From positions 1-6,202 of the forward strand of contig JAKSDN010000995.1 in NCBI GenBank assembly GCA_022360075.1: DNA of 6,202 nt. Reading direction: 5' to 3'. Numbering within the stretch: position 1 is the first letter of the stretch; every line of letters begins with the position of its first letter. The position numbers and the translations under genes were made by a program. The notes under the pieces are model-generated. The model ran no database searches. It saw nothing but the letters and a program-made list of their open reading frames with translations, and had not been told where the DNA came from. This document shows, piece by piece, positions 6,117 through 6,202 of the stretch. This stretch comes from Kiloniellales bacterium. GTDB lineage: Bacteria; Pseudomonadota; Alphaproteobacteria; Kiloniellales; JAKSDN01.

Positions 6117-6202
6117 TCAAACATCCGGCCACTTGCGCGCTCCATGGATGATCGCTGCGATCTCGACCCCTTTTTCCGTTACGCGATACGGGACAATGAA
6201 TG
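6117..6202 (-). CDS. RelE/ParE-family toxin, C-terminal fragment (runs off the right edge)
   Basis: The last 28 codons are visible, ending in VEIAAIIHGARKWPDV and a TGA at 6117-6119. The pattern of a beta strand with VPYRV, then the HGARKWP ending, is characteristic of the RelE/ParE toxin superfamily, with ParE-type members most similar from memory. Such toxins are about 90-110 residues and pair with a small antitoxin usually encoded just upstream, which here would lie beyond position 6202. ParE-type members poison DNA gyrase, whereas RelE-type cleave mRNA; the fragment cannot separate these. The stop is 69 bases before glnD on the same strand, and no clear terminator lies between them. Confidence 0.85.
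   Translation of the reverse strand, partial: FIVPYRVTEKGVEIAAIIHGARKWPDV

Overview
This GC-rich window reads like a proteobacterial chromosome, most likely an alphaproteobacterium. The main support is the complete PII uridylyltransferase GlnD, with a 961-residue architecture typical of that class, plus strong G/C third-position bias and long antisense shadow frames. The genus cannot be told from the sequence alone.

Layout from left to right. (1) Positions 1-276, minus strand: N-terminal 92 residues of a TetR-family repressor, running off the left edge. (2) Positions 277-375: a short divergent control region. It holds a 22-bp near-perfect palindrome lying across a good sigma70-like promoter for the repressor, and so also upstream of the plus-strand gene. 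(3) Positions 376-1218, plus strand: a 280-residue membrane fatty acid hydroxylase / sterol desaturase family di-iron enzyme, probably the repressor's target. (4) Positions 1219-1430: a convergent gap packed with repeats. It contains a dispersed-repeat-like motif, a 100-bp element with 26-bp inverted ends (possibly a REPIN/RAYT-type or MITE-like non-autonomous element), and an 11-bp perfect GC hairpin after the phosphatase gene. (5) Positions 1431-3008, minus strand: a Tat-exported PhoD-family alkaline phosphatase. (6) Positions 3009-3161: the phosphatase upstream region, with four heptamers at exact 11-bp spacing that resemble a double Pho box. (7) Positions 3162-6047, minus strand: glnD, whose last codons form a 16-bp inverted repeat. 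(8) Positions 6048-6116: a short gap with a possible -10 element placed so that the glnD transcript would be leaderless or nearly so. (9) Positions 6117-6202, minus strand: the last 28 codons of a RelE/ParE-family toxin, running off the right edge.

Functional picture: three largely independent units. The TetR/hydroxylase pair looks like a ligand-induced lipid-modifying switch. phoD is probably under PhoB control and supplies periplasmic phosphate under starvation. glnD is the central nitrogen sensor enzyme that modifies PII proteins. The toxin fragment and the repeat element are the accessory items. I see no wholly new multi-gene system. The most interesting signals are regulatory and repetitive: the operator palindrome, the Pho-box-like array, the 100-bp inverted-end element and the glnD 3' inverted repeat.
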